DNA of 47,500 nucleotides from Prorocentrum cordatum (lineage: Eukaryota > Sar > Dinophyceae > Prorocentrales > Prorocentraceae), in the NCBI GenBank assembly GCA_963575745.1, contig CAUYUJ010000684.1, positions 1 to 47,500 of the forward strand, written 5' to 3'. Made by a program: the position numbers and the translations under genes. A model generated the notes under the pieces. The model saw only the letters and a list, made by a program, of their open reading frames with translations. It ran no database searches and was not told the DNA's origin. Positions 19,840 through 29,840 of this stretch are shown in pieces; position 1 is the stretch's first letter; every line of letters begins with the position of its first letter.

Positions 19840-20480
19840 GATGATATGGCGGCAGTAAGGCAGATTCGACGGAACTGCTCGCGCGCAAGGATGCCGCGGG
19901 CGAGGTCCATACAATGCGTATGGGGTTCATCACGAATGTGAAGGATACCAGACCAGTGTCAAGATTGGTCTCACCGAGCAGCTCGAGCAGATGGACCGGA
20001 CACCGCATGCGATGGTCGAGGCCGTCAGCGTCGCCGACCCAGCCGAGCGCGCAGAAGTTCATCTGGAGAAGGACACCAATATGAGGCACGTGAAGGCAGT
20101 CAACATTGTCGCCGGGCTCGGGAGCCAACTCGTGGCAGCATTCGAAAAGGAGCAGGCACTTGCGCGTGAGCTCGCAGAAGAAGGAGTTGGGATGGCAGCG
20201 AAGTTGGTCTCGATGGATGATGGGGTCGTGAACGCAGAGGCTGACAACATCGGACAAGTTGAAGCCAAGGCGGGCGGAGTGGCTGGCTGGGCCTTCGCTT
20301 GGACCGAGCATGGTGCACGCGATATGGTCGACTCATTCGCACCAACATGGACGAGTGCGAGAGTGTACGTCCGGAAAGGAAAACGAGCTGCAGTCAATCA
20401 AGAAGGACCTCAAGGAGTCAGGGTCCACCTTGCAGTCTATTGTTTTCACATATCGACACACGGCGCCAGGTCACCTCATT
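19840..20480 (+). pseudogene. Frame-shifted pseudogene, unknown protein
   Basis: Protein-like sequence runs through three frames in order. First frame: GSKADSTELLARKDAAGEVH and TMRMGFITNVKDTRPVSRLV. Second: GLTEQLEQMDRTPHAMVEAV, SVADPAERAEVHLEKDTNMR, HVKAVNIVAGLGSQLVAAFE and KEQALARELAEEGVGMAAKL to about 20340. Third: KENELQSIKKDLKESGSTLQ and SIVFTY. Base composition is less GC-rich than the exon candidates and no intron signals separate the parts, so a processed or laterally acquired, decayed gene is likely. The middle part looks helical, possibly coiled coil. Family not recognised. Confidence 0.55.
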
Positions 20481-20900
20481 TCCCCTTGGAATGCCCAGCC
20501 CAGAGGTTTTTTTACAGTTACCAACTCGTCTTGTGAGCCAGCAGCAGCGGCAACAATACAAACGAATCATTGAATCTAGAAGCTACGCAACAAACTTTTC
20601 CCACGACCGTGCGAAGGTATTTTCAACCGAAACCGCGCAAACTGGAAACTGCAAGGCTCGGCGCAAGCTGGAAACTGCAAAGCGCTTGTGGACGTCGGGC
20701 ACACAACGAGAGCGCCGATAATATAGAATCCGCGATGGCGCAGCGGGCATCAGTAGCAGCAGGCAGCAAAAGCAGGCAGTGACAGCACCAGGCAGCACAG
20801 GAGGAAATTGTCGGGCCTGGCGGGCCGGATGTGCGACAGAGAATGCCTTGCGGAGAGAGCGTAGGTCTCGCATTGTGCGTTGCCTGTCAGTCGTTGTCCG
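20481..20900. other. Spacer after the pseudogene
   Basis: Contains a local direct repeat 'aactggaaactgcaa(g/a)g' (20640-20680). No gene seen. Confidence 0.4.
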
Positions 20901-23900
20901 CCCACTCGAGCGGGGTTTGGAGACGCGTGGAAACGCGTCGGACCCCACGTTGGGAGCGGTCTCAAACAGACAACTTCGACCGTTGACCCAGGGGAAGCGG
21001 AGACATCGAGGACGTCGCCGCCGCCGAGGCCGCCGCTGCGATGCCGACGCCGCCATCGCGGCGCCGGCGACCCATCCTGTTCGGACGCGCTCTCCAGGCC
21101 GCGAGACATCGACTGACAGGCGGCGCGCGATCAGAGCTCGACGCTCTCCCCATAGAGGCTTTTCTGGTGAACCTGGCTACGCTGCAGACGCCCTTGCCTG
21201 ATCGCGTTCGCCGCGCCCTGTTGCGCGCTGCCCCGCCGGCCGATGCCGCTCGGCGATTGCGTCGCGACGGCGTCGGTCAAGAAGCAACTGGTGGGTTCAG
21301 GCGGGGCAGCGCCAGCCCCATCGACCGTCTCGGGCACAGGGCGATGCGCCCGCGTCGCAGCAAAAGGCAGCATAAGCGGCGCCAGTCGTCGAGGCTAATC
21401 TTCCAGGGGCGCGCGGGGGCGCCGCGGGGGCTAGCGCGGCTAAGGCCATGGCCTCTTCGGAGCAAGTCGCGCCCCCCCCTGTCGGAAGCCCAGGGCAAGC
21501 TGAGAGTTGGGGGCCAAAAGTTTCATTTGCCTGGTGCCACCTTTTTGTCGCGCGCGCCCAGAAGTTCGGGGGGGTCCACCCGCTTTTTTGGGAAGGCATC
21601 TGGGTCCGAGGAGAGACGGGGGGCGCGCGGAGCTTTCGCTGGAGGAGCGACGCCGGCCTCTACGATGGCGCCGAGCGAGCCGCCATTTATTCGCTTGTGA
21701 CTTTTGGCTGGAGGACGGGGGCCAGTATTTTCCCGCGTGGCCAAGGGCGCGCCCGTGGCGGGGGCGCGCCCTTTACGTTCGCGCGTTGTCGCCCTGGTGG
21801 CGGCAAGCCCCTCGCCCCCGCAGGCGCAAGATGCGGCCTTGGATAACGCCGGTCAGGGTCCGGTGCTCTGAGGGGGCCCCAGGTAATCGCGCGGCAGCGT
21901 CGCCGGGGCAACTGGGGGCATGTTCCCGGAGCGGGCCGAGGAAGGGCCCCGCTCCATGGCCATTCGACGTCGCATTGGTCGGGGGGCCCGCCTTGCGAAA
22001 GAGCAATTCGATGGGGCCTTTTAAAAAAATTGGCCTTTCGGGGAGGTTGCGCATCTTCTTGTTTGGCGGCTGCGTCCACGGGACAAGCAGAACGTGCGAC
22101 TTCTGGCGGTGCGACGACTATCACGTGGATTCTGTTTGCTGCTCGCGAGGTTGATCGCGTCTACGCGGGGGGGCGCATGTTTTTCGTACTGTGTTGACAG
22201 ATCATGTCCAGTTTTTGCTTGTCGTCATCCACTTCCATGGCCAGTTCGGACTGGCGGGAGATACTTTCAATGTCCTCGCGCGCTCGGGGAAATCAGTGTC
22301 GCGTGCCTCTTTGCAGGGGGCCTGGGGCATCGATTCAGAGATCTTGCGGGGTTCAAGATTGTGATCACATGTCGGCGATTCTTGTCCGTCCCATGTCATC
22401 TACGCGTCAGGGGCATTGCTGCGGGCACTTTGTATCCAACCGCTGTTTGGATCTCTACGCGGGCGCTTGCCAGTCGTGGTCAGATTCGCATGTCGGGCAC
22501 AGCGTTGCGGTGCGTTTGAGGCTCGCGGGGCTACGGCGAGCTACTGAAAGTGCGGATGAGGATCTATCCGTTGAGTTTTCCTTTTGTCCCGGAGGGAACG
22601 GACGCGGAGAAGCTCGCGTGCGTGGCGCGAGGAGGTGGTTTTTCAATTCGCCAGCCCCATGGATTCGGCAGCCAAAAGACATCATGCGGCAGTTTCAGGG
22701 TCGGGCGAACCCGCGCTCCATCGCGTCGGCGAAGCCTTTCGAGGGTCGATCGGCAGGCCGCCAGGTGCAGGAGGTATCCTTTCCAAGCGGCGCTCAATGA
22801 CTCGATCAGAGGTGCTTGGTGCTCGCGCAGGAGTGGCCGCCGCGCGGCGCATGGCGACGCCGCGCACCCAGCTGGCCAAGGGCATGGAAGCCCTCCCGGC
22901 GAGGGCGCGCGTTTCGGATCATGTGTGCCCAAGTGGCTTGGTCGACGAGATGCGGCCGCATTCAGCCGGCACGCTGTTCAAAGGCATGCTCGATGGGGAT
23001 CGCACGTCGGCTTATGCCACCTGGCCGCAGGCGCTGGTGCCCCAGGGGGCATCTCAGGAGACGGTTGAAGGGCGGCAGGTATGGAAGTCTTGGGCCTAGT
23101 CGTCTGTTTTGCCAAGTGAGCGCAGTGCCTTTCGGTGCTCCAAGGGCTCCTCGGCGCCTCCCCTGCCCGCCGTGTCTGGGTCGGCGATTCAATGTCTATC
23201 AGAGGCGATGCAGCAATTCGGCAGACCTTGCAATAGCGGTTGCCGATTCGGTGCAAAGACTGTCATGCTTCCGCGGCGGCCCCGAGCGCTTGGGGGCGCG
23301 GGGATATTTTGCTTCCTGCACTCTGGAACATGTCAGCTGCCATGTTTTTCCCCCTGGGCACGGGGCTGGGGCGGTGCTCCTTCCGCCCCCAGCTTCTGCG
23401 GCAGGGATCCCTTCCCCTGGACCTGGCTTTTCTCGCGGCTTAGGAACGGGGCCCGACCGCTGGTTCCCTTTGGCTGGTCCTGGCGGCGTTGCTCACGAAA
23501 CCGATTGGGAGGGCGAGGTCAGTGGGGTTGCTGTATTTGTGGGGCCGAGTGCGGACTCGCATCGGACATGCCCATTGTGCCAAGCGGGGGACAAGTGTTG
23601 GTGCCTTTTTTACCCTGGGCGAGGAGCTCCTCCGCGCTCCGCGACAAGAGCGCTTGGTTTCATAATGCGTGGGCTTCGTTTGCTCGGAAAACGCCAGGAT
23701 TTGGTTTGGGGGTCATTTGTCTTTCTCTGAGACCGCAACGAGACCCCATGGCACCATTGCTAGATCGCATCGCAGAGTGTCCTCGCAGCTGCTCTGGGGC
23801 CACGTCGCTTGCTCGGCTGCTGTTCGCCTCGGTTAAACGCAAGGCGTTCTCGACCTGCGGCGCGGCGGCGCTTACGAGCGGCACGGGCGCCATTTCTCCT

Positions 23901-24697
23901 TAGTTGGTTGGTGGACAGGCCGCCGCGCGCAAGGATATGCAGTCCGCTTTTCATCGGGCGCCCCAGGGCCTCCAGGATACGGGGCCACCATGGCGCCCAA
24001 TAGATGGGCATGCTTTCGCCCGCCCCCATCCTTGGCCAAGGCGCTCGCTGACGGCTGCAATCTCGCGCTGGCCGCCAGGGCGGCGGCCCGCCGCGACTGG
24101 GGAGGCGGTGCGACCGATGGATCCAGCAGGGCGGTGCTAATCAATCACAGCATTTCTTTGGGGGGCCCAAGCCAAGGTGGCCGAGGTGCTTAGCCTCGGC
24201 GAGGCTGAGGTCCCCGCGGGGGGCGTTCCTGGCGCGGGAGTCGCGGCGGGGGCCCTGCGCGGGGCCAGCGCCCAGGGCCTCCCGGACGAGAAGCTCGAGA
24301 GGCTTGGGGCGGTGGCCGTCCGAACCGGTGGCAGAGTGCCCAGGGGGTGCTCGCTCGGATTGGCGCCCGCGTGCTGTCGCAAGGGTTTCGCCGCGAGACC
24401 TCACTGGTGCAGGTGTCAGCTGACGCGATCAAGGCCGACGTGCAGATTTGTCAGGATGGCAGGGCATCATATCGCATTTGGGCTGTTTTGTCTTCCTGGG
24501 CCCATGTCGTGGCCCAGTGGCTGGAAACGAGCCAGGAACCCGACGCAGCGGCTGACGCCTCGAGAGAGAGAGAGAGAGAAACAACAAAAAACAAAAACAA
24601 AAAAAATCAAGGGCGCCGAGGAAGGGGCCAGGCCGTGGAAGGCGGGGGGCGGTGTGTTTTCGAGTCTCCCGCGGTGGAGGACGAATCTCCTCCGCCC
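20901..24697. other. GC-rich, microsatellite-free block open in many frames
   Basis: Nearly 3.8 kb without microsatellites, unlike most of the window. Long frames overlap on both strands. Protein-like pieces on the + strand include ELDALPIEAFLVNLATLQTP (about 21140-21200), KVSFAWCHLFVARAQKFGGV (about 21520-21580), EMRPHSAGTLFKGMLDGDRT (about 22950-23010) and LASDMPIVPSGGQVLVPFLP (about 23555-23615). They lie in different frames. No reverse transcriptase, integrase, transposase or other motif could be found. A decayed mobile element is the most economical reading, but GC-rich DNA also opens frames by chance. Confidence 0.35.
24563..24610. repeat. (GA)n then A-rich (CA3)n microsatellite
   Basis: GAGAGAGAGAGA followed by AACAAAAAACAAAAAC and a run of A. 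Its poly-A end could be the tail of a retrotransposed element in the preceding block; this is inference. Confidence 0.7.
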
Positions 24698-25200
24698 TCA
24701 GCTGTTCGACCTGTGAAGGGGGCTACGCGACGGTTTCCGCCGTTGCGCTAGGAGGTCTCCATGAGTTGTGTGGGCACGCTCGGCCCACTCCAGCGCAAGA
24801 TGGCAAACACCATCGTCTTCCTCGCCGAAATTAAACCGCCCGGCTCCGGCGCGCGAGCCGGGGCTTGCGAGATCCCCAGGGGCCCCGGCGATTGGCCTCT
24901 TCGGCGCTCGGTTCTCGGATGTCGGACTGGGGCCTCGGCCGAGGGCGGGCGCCCCAGCTTCCGAGGGCCCCACCCCGCGTTTCCAGTTTCCGCCCATCGC
25001 TGTCTCTCGGACTGCTTTGAGGCCTTTGGGATCCACGAGGGTGAAGCTCGAGAGTCGGGCCGGTGTTGCAGAGCTCGGCAATTCGAAGACCAGGTGGACG
25101 GTTGACGAGCTGTTTTCGGAAAGAGGGGGGGGCTGTCGTTGGCCCGCGGTGCGCAGCCAATGCACACCCGCACCGCGGTGCCAAAAAAGGTCCTCTCTGC
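24698..25200. other. Coding-like island, strand unresolved
   Basis: On the + strand an ATG at 24761 opens MSCVGTLGPLQRKMANTIVF and LAEIKPPGSGARAGACEIPR (114 codons to 25105). On the minus strand the same DNA reads GAGRFNFGEEDDGVCHLALE with WAERAHTTHGDLLAQRRK before a stop at 24698, and further in STVHLVFELPSSATPARLSS. The minus-strand product looks at least as protein-like. Both cannot easily be real. No family is recognised for either. Confidence 0.3.
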
Positions 25201-25257
25201 TGGGCCCCTGGGGTTTGTGTGGACTTTCTCTTTCTCTTTCTATTCCCTTCAGTGGCG

Positions 25258-25634
25258 TGCAATCGTCCTCCTCCTGCTGCTGCTGCTCCTCCTCCCCCTC
25301 CTGATCCTGATCCTCCTCCTCCTCCTCCTCCTCCTCCTCCTCCTCCTCCTCCTCCTCCTCCCCTCCTCCTATCCTCCCTCCTCCTCCCCTCTCCTCCTCC
25401 TCCTCCTCCTCCTCCTCCTCCTCCTCCTCCTCCTCCTCCTGCTCCTCCTCCTCCTCCGCCTCCTCCTCCTCCTCCTCCTCCTCCTCCTCCTTCTCCTCCT
25501 CCTCCTCCTTCTCCTCGTTCTCCTCCTCCTCCTCCTCCTTCTCCTCCTCCTCCTCCTCCTTCTCCTCGTTCTCCTCCTCCTCCTCCTCCTCCCATTCCTC
25601 CTCCTCCCTCACTCGGTCCGCTCTGCCACCCCAG
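25258..25634 (+). repeat. 360-bp CCT tract ending in a 3' splice site
   Basis: CTC/CCT repeats with TCTCCT, GATCCT and TTCTCC interruptions, ending CTCTGCCACCCCAG. Read on the minus strand it gives about 120 Glu codons, the source of a 597-codon frame. Read on the + strand it is an enormous polypyrimidine tract in front of an acceptor. Confidence 0.85.
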
Positions 25635-25754
25635 GAGGCCGCAGGGCAGTCGGCCGCGCCGGCGACGGGGGACGAGGAGGCGAGCCTTGCGGAGGCGGCG
25701 ATGCAGGCCATGCTGGCGGGCGACATGGACAGGCGGCCACCGCCTCCATTTCCA
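25635..25754 (+). CDS. Exon candidate, Ala/Glu-rich helical segment
   Basis: From GAG at 25635 the frame encodes EAAGQSAAPATGDEEASLAE, then AAMQAMLAGDMDRRPPPPF. It begins directly behind a pyrimidine tract and CCCCAG. SAAPATGDEEAS resembles SAAPAEEAAS and SAAPTDEAS in the islands at 17.7 and 18.0 kb. A possible GC donor is at 25733 (ggacag|gcggcc), and an interspersed repeat begins at about 25755, so the exon should stop before that. The LAEAAMQAMLAGDM part predicts a helix. Family unknown. Of the three islands this has the clearest upstream signals. Confidence 0.5.
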
Positions 25755-25910
25755 GATGTGCTCGCGTCGTGGACCAAGGGGGCGGATGTTTGTTTTGTCG
25801 TTTTCAGCCTCCAGGGGCCCTCGGCGGGGTCCAGGACCGTCAAAAAACGATTCGGGATGAGAAGCCGGTCCCGGGGAAAAGGGTCGGGACTTCTGGGGAC
25901 CCTGCGCGTC
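25755..25910 (+). repeat. CAGATGTGCTCGCGTCGTG interspersed repeat, + copy
   Basis: Parts in order: 'cagatgtgctcgcgtcgtgg', 'cctccaggggccctcggcgg', 'accgtcaaaaaacgattcgg', 'gatgagaagccggtcccggg', 'gggtcgggacttctggggac'. The first to fourth match 45437-45560 inverted; the first and last also flank the CCT tract at 39.36-39.77 kb. Confidence 0.75.
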
Positions 25911-26186
25911 AGTACGCTTGGACTGCCGCGCGTGGCTCCGTGCTCCCTCGGAGGGCGGAGTGCACGGCGCCTGGAGCCATTGGGATGGCCGTCCGTCTGT
26001 TCGTAGGTCAGGGTCGTCTGGCATGGCGAGCGGCGTGGGCGGGCCTCTGCAGCTCTGTCGTCGTTGCAGGGCCTCCACCGCCCCCACTTCCCGCGGCTGG
26101 ACAGCCTTCGCCTTGTCACTCCACGTGTTCCATCCTCCCCCGGCCTCCCCTCCTCCTTCCTCCGCCCCCCTCCACTTGGCAGGAGG
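25911..26186. other. Spacer
   Basis: Pyrimidine-rich toward the right (26130-26185), ending CCACTTGGCAG before the next exon-like segment. Confidence 0.4.
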
Positions 26187-26262
26187 CTAAGGTCTTCGTG
26201 CTTCGAGCAGTGGGCGCCTCCACTGCGGTCGGGGGCGGCGTTCGGGGGGGACAGGCTCACGA
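26187..26262 (+). CDS. Weak exon candidate, duplicated at 29.97 kb
   Basis: After 'cacttggcag' the frame reads EAKVFVLRAVGASTAVGGGV. A similar stretch after 'gacgcag' at 29968-30010 reads GEGFVFRVVCTC. Both follow a C/T-rich run. The resemblance may be an old exon duplication or simply a repeat family; coding status is not established. Confidence 0.25.
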
Positions 26263-26617
26263 GGTCGCGCATCGGCCCCCAATCGCCCATTCTTCGCCGA
26301 TTGGGGCCCGATGCCCCACCCCGACCGGGAACGTGCGGTTTCGCTTTGGGGGGCTTCTCGCCGATCCATCGCAGATGTATCGCCGATTCATGGGCGACGC
26401 TCCACTCCCCACCCCACCCCTGAGCCAGCCCCTTCCTACTGTTGCCCCTCGTAGGGGGCGCAGCAAGGCTCGCAAGAAATCTAGACGGCACGCGGCTCGG
26501 GACTTACTTGCACGCTTTTGCGGCCCTGCGCTGTTTGCAATGGTGGCGGAGGGTGGGGGGATTGTGGGAATCTCAATGTTAGCCAGCGTGGGCGCCACAC
26601 AGCGCGGTGCTTGCAAT
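26263..26617. other. No feature recognised
   Basis: Unique-looking sequence between the weak exon and the minus-strand ORF. Nothing supportable was seen. Confidence 0.4.
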
Positions 26618-27124
26618 TCATGTCGTGCAATCGACGTGGGCCAACACATGTGGTGCAATGAGCTGTTTGTTTGCAGTGGGTTGTCGACCCCATGGCTCGC
26701 GCGACCATCCCACCCACCCACGCGCAACGTGGTTTGCAAAGCCATGCGGCGGCGATTGCGATGACTGCTTGGCCCTCGGTGGCGCACCGCTGCAGCCACG
26801 ACAGCGCGCGCAGGCTCGCGCGCAGAGCGGCCAGCCAGTCAGGCGCGACCGTCGCGGCCACCCTGGCGCTGGCCGCTGGGGACTTCCCAGCGCGCTTCGC
26901 AGGCCGAGCTGGCGCACGGGCGTTTCGGTGCCAGTCGGTGATGCGGGCGGGCGCGGTATCAGGGCGACGCCGACAACAGTTGACACGATGTTGATAAGAA
27001 CGATGGAGGAAAAGACGGCGACCGTGACAACGGCAAGGCCACTGACACCGCCGATGGAAACCACTCCGATTACGATGATAGTGTCCCCGCGTCGGTGGCG
27101 CAAGTTTTTGGAGGATTCCGACAT
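26618..27124 (-). CDS. Minus-strand ORF with a long hydrophobic segment
   Basis: From the ATG whose complement is at 27122-27124 the product begins MSESSKNLRHRRGD. It then enters about 43 uncharged hydrophobic residues, TIIVIGVVSIGGVSGLAVVT and VAVFSSIVLINIVSTVVGVA, enough for one long or two short membrane spans. The remainder is Pro/Arg-rich and Cys-containing to a stop at 26618. Codons in the hydrophobic part mix C, T and G in third position as real genes do. It is the only good minus-strand candidate. The C-terminal half may be intron read-through. No family is recognised. Confidence 0.35.
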   Translation of the reverse strand: MSESSKNLRHRRGDTIIVIGVVSIGGVSGLAVVTVAVFSSIVLINIVSTVVGVALIPRPPASPTGTETPVRQLGLRSALGSPQRPAPGWPRRSRLTGWPLCARACARCRGCSGAPPRAKQSSQSPPHGFANHVARGWVGWSREPWGRQPTANKQLIAPHVLAHVDCTT

Positions 27125-27399
27125 GCCTCGCGCGCTCGACAGACGTGGCCCGCATAGTAGCATTTGACAGGGATCCACGCGCAGACCTTATCTGGGAAGC
27201 AATGTTGCGTAACCATTCGTTCTTTATACACATCTACATATAAATATGTTTGGATTCGAGGCAGTCGGTTTTGAAATCCGATCGAAGTTCTTCGTTGCTG
27301 GAGGATTTGTGCATGCGCGCGCGACGACGCGCACGCATGCAGACCTGAGGCCCATTGTCGACAGGGAGACCCCCCCACGATCTCTGTTCTCCACACGGC
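27125..27399. other. Spacer
   Basis: AT-richer at 27200-27260. No feature recognised. Confidence 0.4.
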
Positions 27400-27560
27400 G
27401 GAACCCCCGAGGTGGGGGTCACGCCCCCCCGGGCCCCCACAGGGACCCCCCCGCGGACCCCCACAGGGACCCCTCCGGGCAACCCCACAGGAACCCTCCT
27501 CTCTGCTCCCCCCCTTTCGAACCCCCCCCCTTCCACGGCGGGAAAGGGGCAAAGCGAAGG
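27400..27560. repeat. C-rich ACCCCCC module, copy 3
   Basis: Units of 'gacccccccgcggaccccca' and 'cagggacccc', ending 'cacggcgggaaaggggcaaa', as in the modules at 4.1 and 6.9 kb. Confidence 0.7.
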
Positions 27561-28107
27561 CGTTCCCTTGCCGATTCAAGTGCGGCATGGATGGGCCCCC
27601 TTATTTCTTCGACCTTCCTTTGCGACGGCGACGATTCGAAGGAGGCTTGCGTACGTCAATTCGGGTTGGGCTGGCCTCGCGCCGAAGAACCTCATACAAA
27701 CGCCAACTGGGTCGGATGATTGCTTCCGCCGTCTGCGGTGCCAGGCGACGAGTACAGAGGTCCATCGATGGCGTCCGACGGATTTCATTAATATCACGAT
27801 GTGTCCTTGAGAGCACCGTTGAGTTTGGGCGAATTCTGATTACCATCAAACCCAGCAATGGCTGGGCGGAGTGGACGGCAGAGGGGGTGGGCTTCGGGCG
27901 GGGTGATCCAAAGGGAGGGTGTGTAGCTTGTCGCCGTCGTCGTCGCGTCGCCGTCGTCGTCGACGAGCGGAAAGAGGATGACGTCTTCATTTTTCATCCG
28001 TTTTCCCTCTGTATTGTCATGTGACGGGTGGACATGTGTGTTCGTTGATGTGTCCCCCATGGCGTTTTCACGTCGCCAGAACAGTTGAGTAGTGTTGTTG
28101 TTCGCAC
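27561..28107. other. Spacer, open in opposing frames
   Basis: A + frame of 145 codons (27587-28024) and a minus frame of 129 codons overlap here. Both are Arg-rich and neither has splice context. GTCGTCGTCGCGTCGCC repeats lie at 27930-27965. Confidence 0.4.
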
Positions 28108-28160
28108 CAGTGCGTTGCCATGTGGCGAATATTATAGAACATAAGTTCTTATCCCAGGCG
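28108..28160. repeat. GTTGCCATGTGGCGA repeat, first copies
   Basis: 'tgcgttgccatgtggcgaat' at 28109 and the diverged 'gatgccgcgtgacgag' at 28158. Further copies are at 28898, 28938 and 29032, flanking the GCGGGCGG array on both sides. Confidence 0.65.
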
Positions 28161-28324
28161 ATGCCGCGTGACGAGTACGGTCGGATGGCTTGACGAGTAC
28201 GTTCGGATGGTATTTGCGATGCTTTCGGTGGCTACGCGACGAATCTGGTCCAAGATCGAGGGTTTTCGACAGATTTCGTATATTTGCCCGTCGGATCCTT
28301 GAGGGCTCATTGTGGGCCTCGGGC

Positions 28325-28800
28325 TCACGAGCGGGTGGTCCCGCAGGCGGGCGGGCGGGCGGTCGCGAGGGCAGGCGTGCGGGCGCGCTTTCGGGTTGGC
28401 GGGCGGGCGGGCAAAGGGACTGGCGAGCGGGCAGGTGGGCGTGCGGGGGCGGGCGGGCGCGCGGGCGGGAAAGCGGGCGGGCGGGCGGTCGGGTGGGCGG
28501 GCGTGCAGGTGGGCGGGCGGACGGGTGGGCGGGCACCCGGACGTGGTGAGCAGGCGGGCGGGCGGTCGAGGGCGGGCGCGCGGGCGACCGGGCGGCTGGG
28601 CGGCCGGGCGGTCACGTGGGCTAACGGCCGCGCAGTCGCGCGGGCGCGGGAGGGCGCTCAAGCGGGCGGTGGGTGGGCGGATTGGCGAGCCGACTGCGGG
28701 CGGGCGAGACTGGACGGGCGAGCTGACGGGCGCGTGGGCGGGCGAGCGATCGAGCGGGCGATGGCGCGGGTGGGCGGGCGCGCGACGATGCGCGTGTGGT
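28325..28800. repeat. GCGGGCGG array, about 475 bp
   Basis: Degenerate 4-mer and 8-mer units (gcgggcgg, gggtgggc, cgggcgcg). The + strand carries almost all the G, a very strong strand asymmetry with many GGG runs. Protein frames are Ala/Gly/Arg artefacts. Confidence 0.9.
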
Positions 28801-28889
28801 CGACGTCGCCGTTGTTTTGCCGTCGTCGCCGCACCATTTTTTGTTGTTGTCCCCCTTGCGGGGCACACACTAGTCTGATTGTTTTCGCC

Positions 28890-29060
28890 CCGTCGAGCAT
28901 TGCCACGCGACGAGTAGAATATTGTGCTTCCGCTCCTTGCGTTGCCATGTGGCGAGGAAAGTAGATTGGCACTCGTTGCTCGCAGCCTTGGCGGGAGCAT
29001 ATAGCAGAACACATGTTGATTCGCCCCCCTGCGTTGCCACCTGGCGAAAGTATGCGGGAA
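28890..29060. repeat. GTTGCCATGTGGCGA repeat, right cluster
   Basis: Copies 'attgccacgcgacgagtag', 'gttgccatgtggcgagg' and 'gttgccacctggcgaaag' at 28898, 28938 and 29032, spaced about 40 and 95 bp. Confidence 0.65.
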
Positions 29061-29585
29061 GGCGGGCAGGTGGGTGGGTGGTCGGGCGAGTGTGCGAGCT
29101 GGCGTGCTTGCGTTTGGTGTGCGCAAGCGGGTTTGTAGATGCCGTTGTTGTCATGGTATAGCCTCGCTGGGTATTTGTGTCATTTGTTATCGTTTGGCGT
29201 CGCCACTGTCGTTATCAGCGCGTTGCTGATTTCATGCTTCATGATCGTGTTCGCGCGCCTTTCTCGAAATACACGCACACGAGCAAATCCCGGTGCCTAT
29301 ATCACTCCCTGTTCTAAAACTGAAGACTCGGGATGACTGAGACTCGTTTCGCCAAGGTTCGAGCTTCCAAACCTGAGGTCGGCGTTGTGGATTGAGGTGT
29401 CTCATTGGGACTCATGGTGCAAACTCGAGGTGAACCATTTCGTCGACTTATCCATGATTCCGTCGTATGTCGAGACAGGGGGCTTTCAATGGGGAGGGGG
29501 GTCGGGAAAACGAGGTTGTTCGCAGGGCCGGTTATCCCTCATGGGTCGGGTTTTCGACGCGGAGATGGGATCAGGCCTTCACCCA
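29061..29585. other. No feature recognised
   Basis: Sequence less GC-rich than average. Nothing supportable was found on either strand. Confidence 0.4.
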
Positions 29586-29840
29586 GATGGTATAGCCTCT
29601 TGAGGCGTTTCGAGGTTTCCCCAAGAGAATATCCTCGGTCGCCTGAGGGAGTCCGCGAGTTCCTCGTTCGACTGAAAATGTTTCCTCGTCCGCTCGACAG
29701 AATCTCCACGTTCGCCATTGAAAGAAACTCCTTGCTCGATCAAAGAAATGTTCTTCGTCCGCCCTGCCGAGTTCCCCCGTTCGGCAACATGAAATTCTTC
29801 GCTCGACCGCCACATTTCTTGTGTTCGCCTGGATGAATAT
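29586..29840. repeat. Degenerate tandem repeat, TTCCTCGTCCGCTCGAC type
   Basis: About six units of 35-45 bp contain '(t/c)tcgtccgc(t/c)c' or 'gttcgcc' and 'aaagaaa' or 'gaaaatg' (for example 29680-29705, 29709-29735, 29752-29775). The + frame is open across but no consistent protein repeat emerges. Confidence 0.55.

Noticed and set aside
24698-26491. 597-codon minus-strand ORF
   Set aside because: About a third is poly-Glu read from the CCT tract, which fits better as a + strand polypyrimidine tract; the upstream part is antisense to the + strand exon candidate at 25635. Only its C-terminal 150 codons look protein-like and are noted separately.
29355-29375. tRNA B-box-like GGTTCGAG
   Set aside because: No matching A box or foldable acceptor, D and anticodon stems around it.
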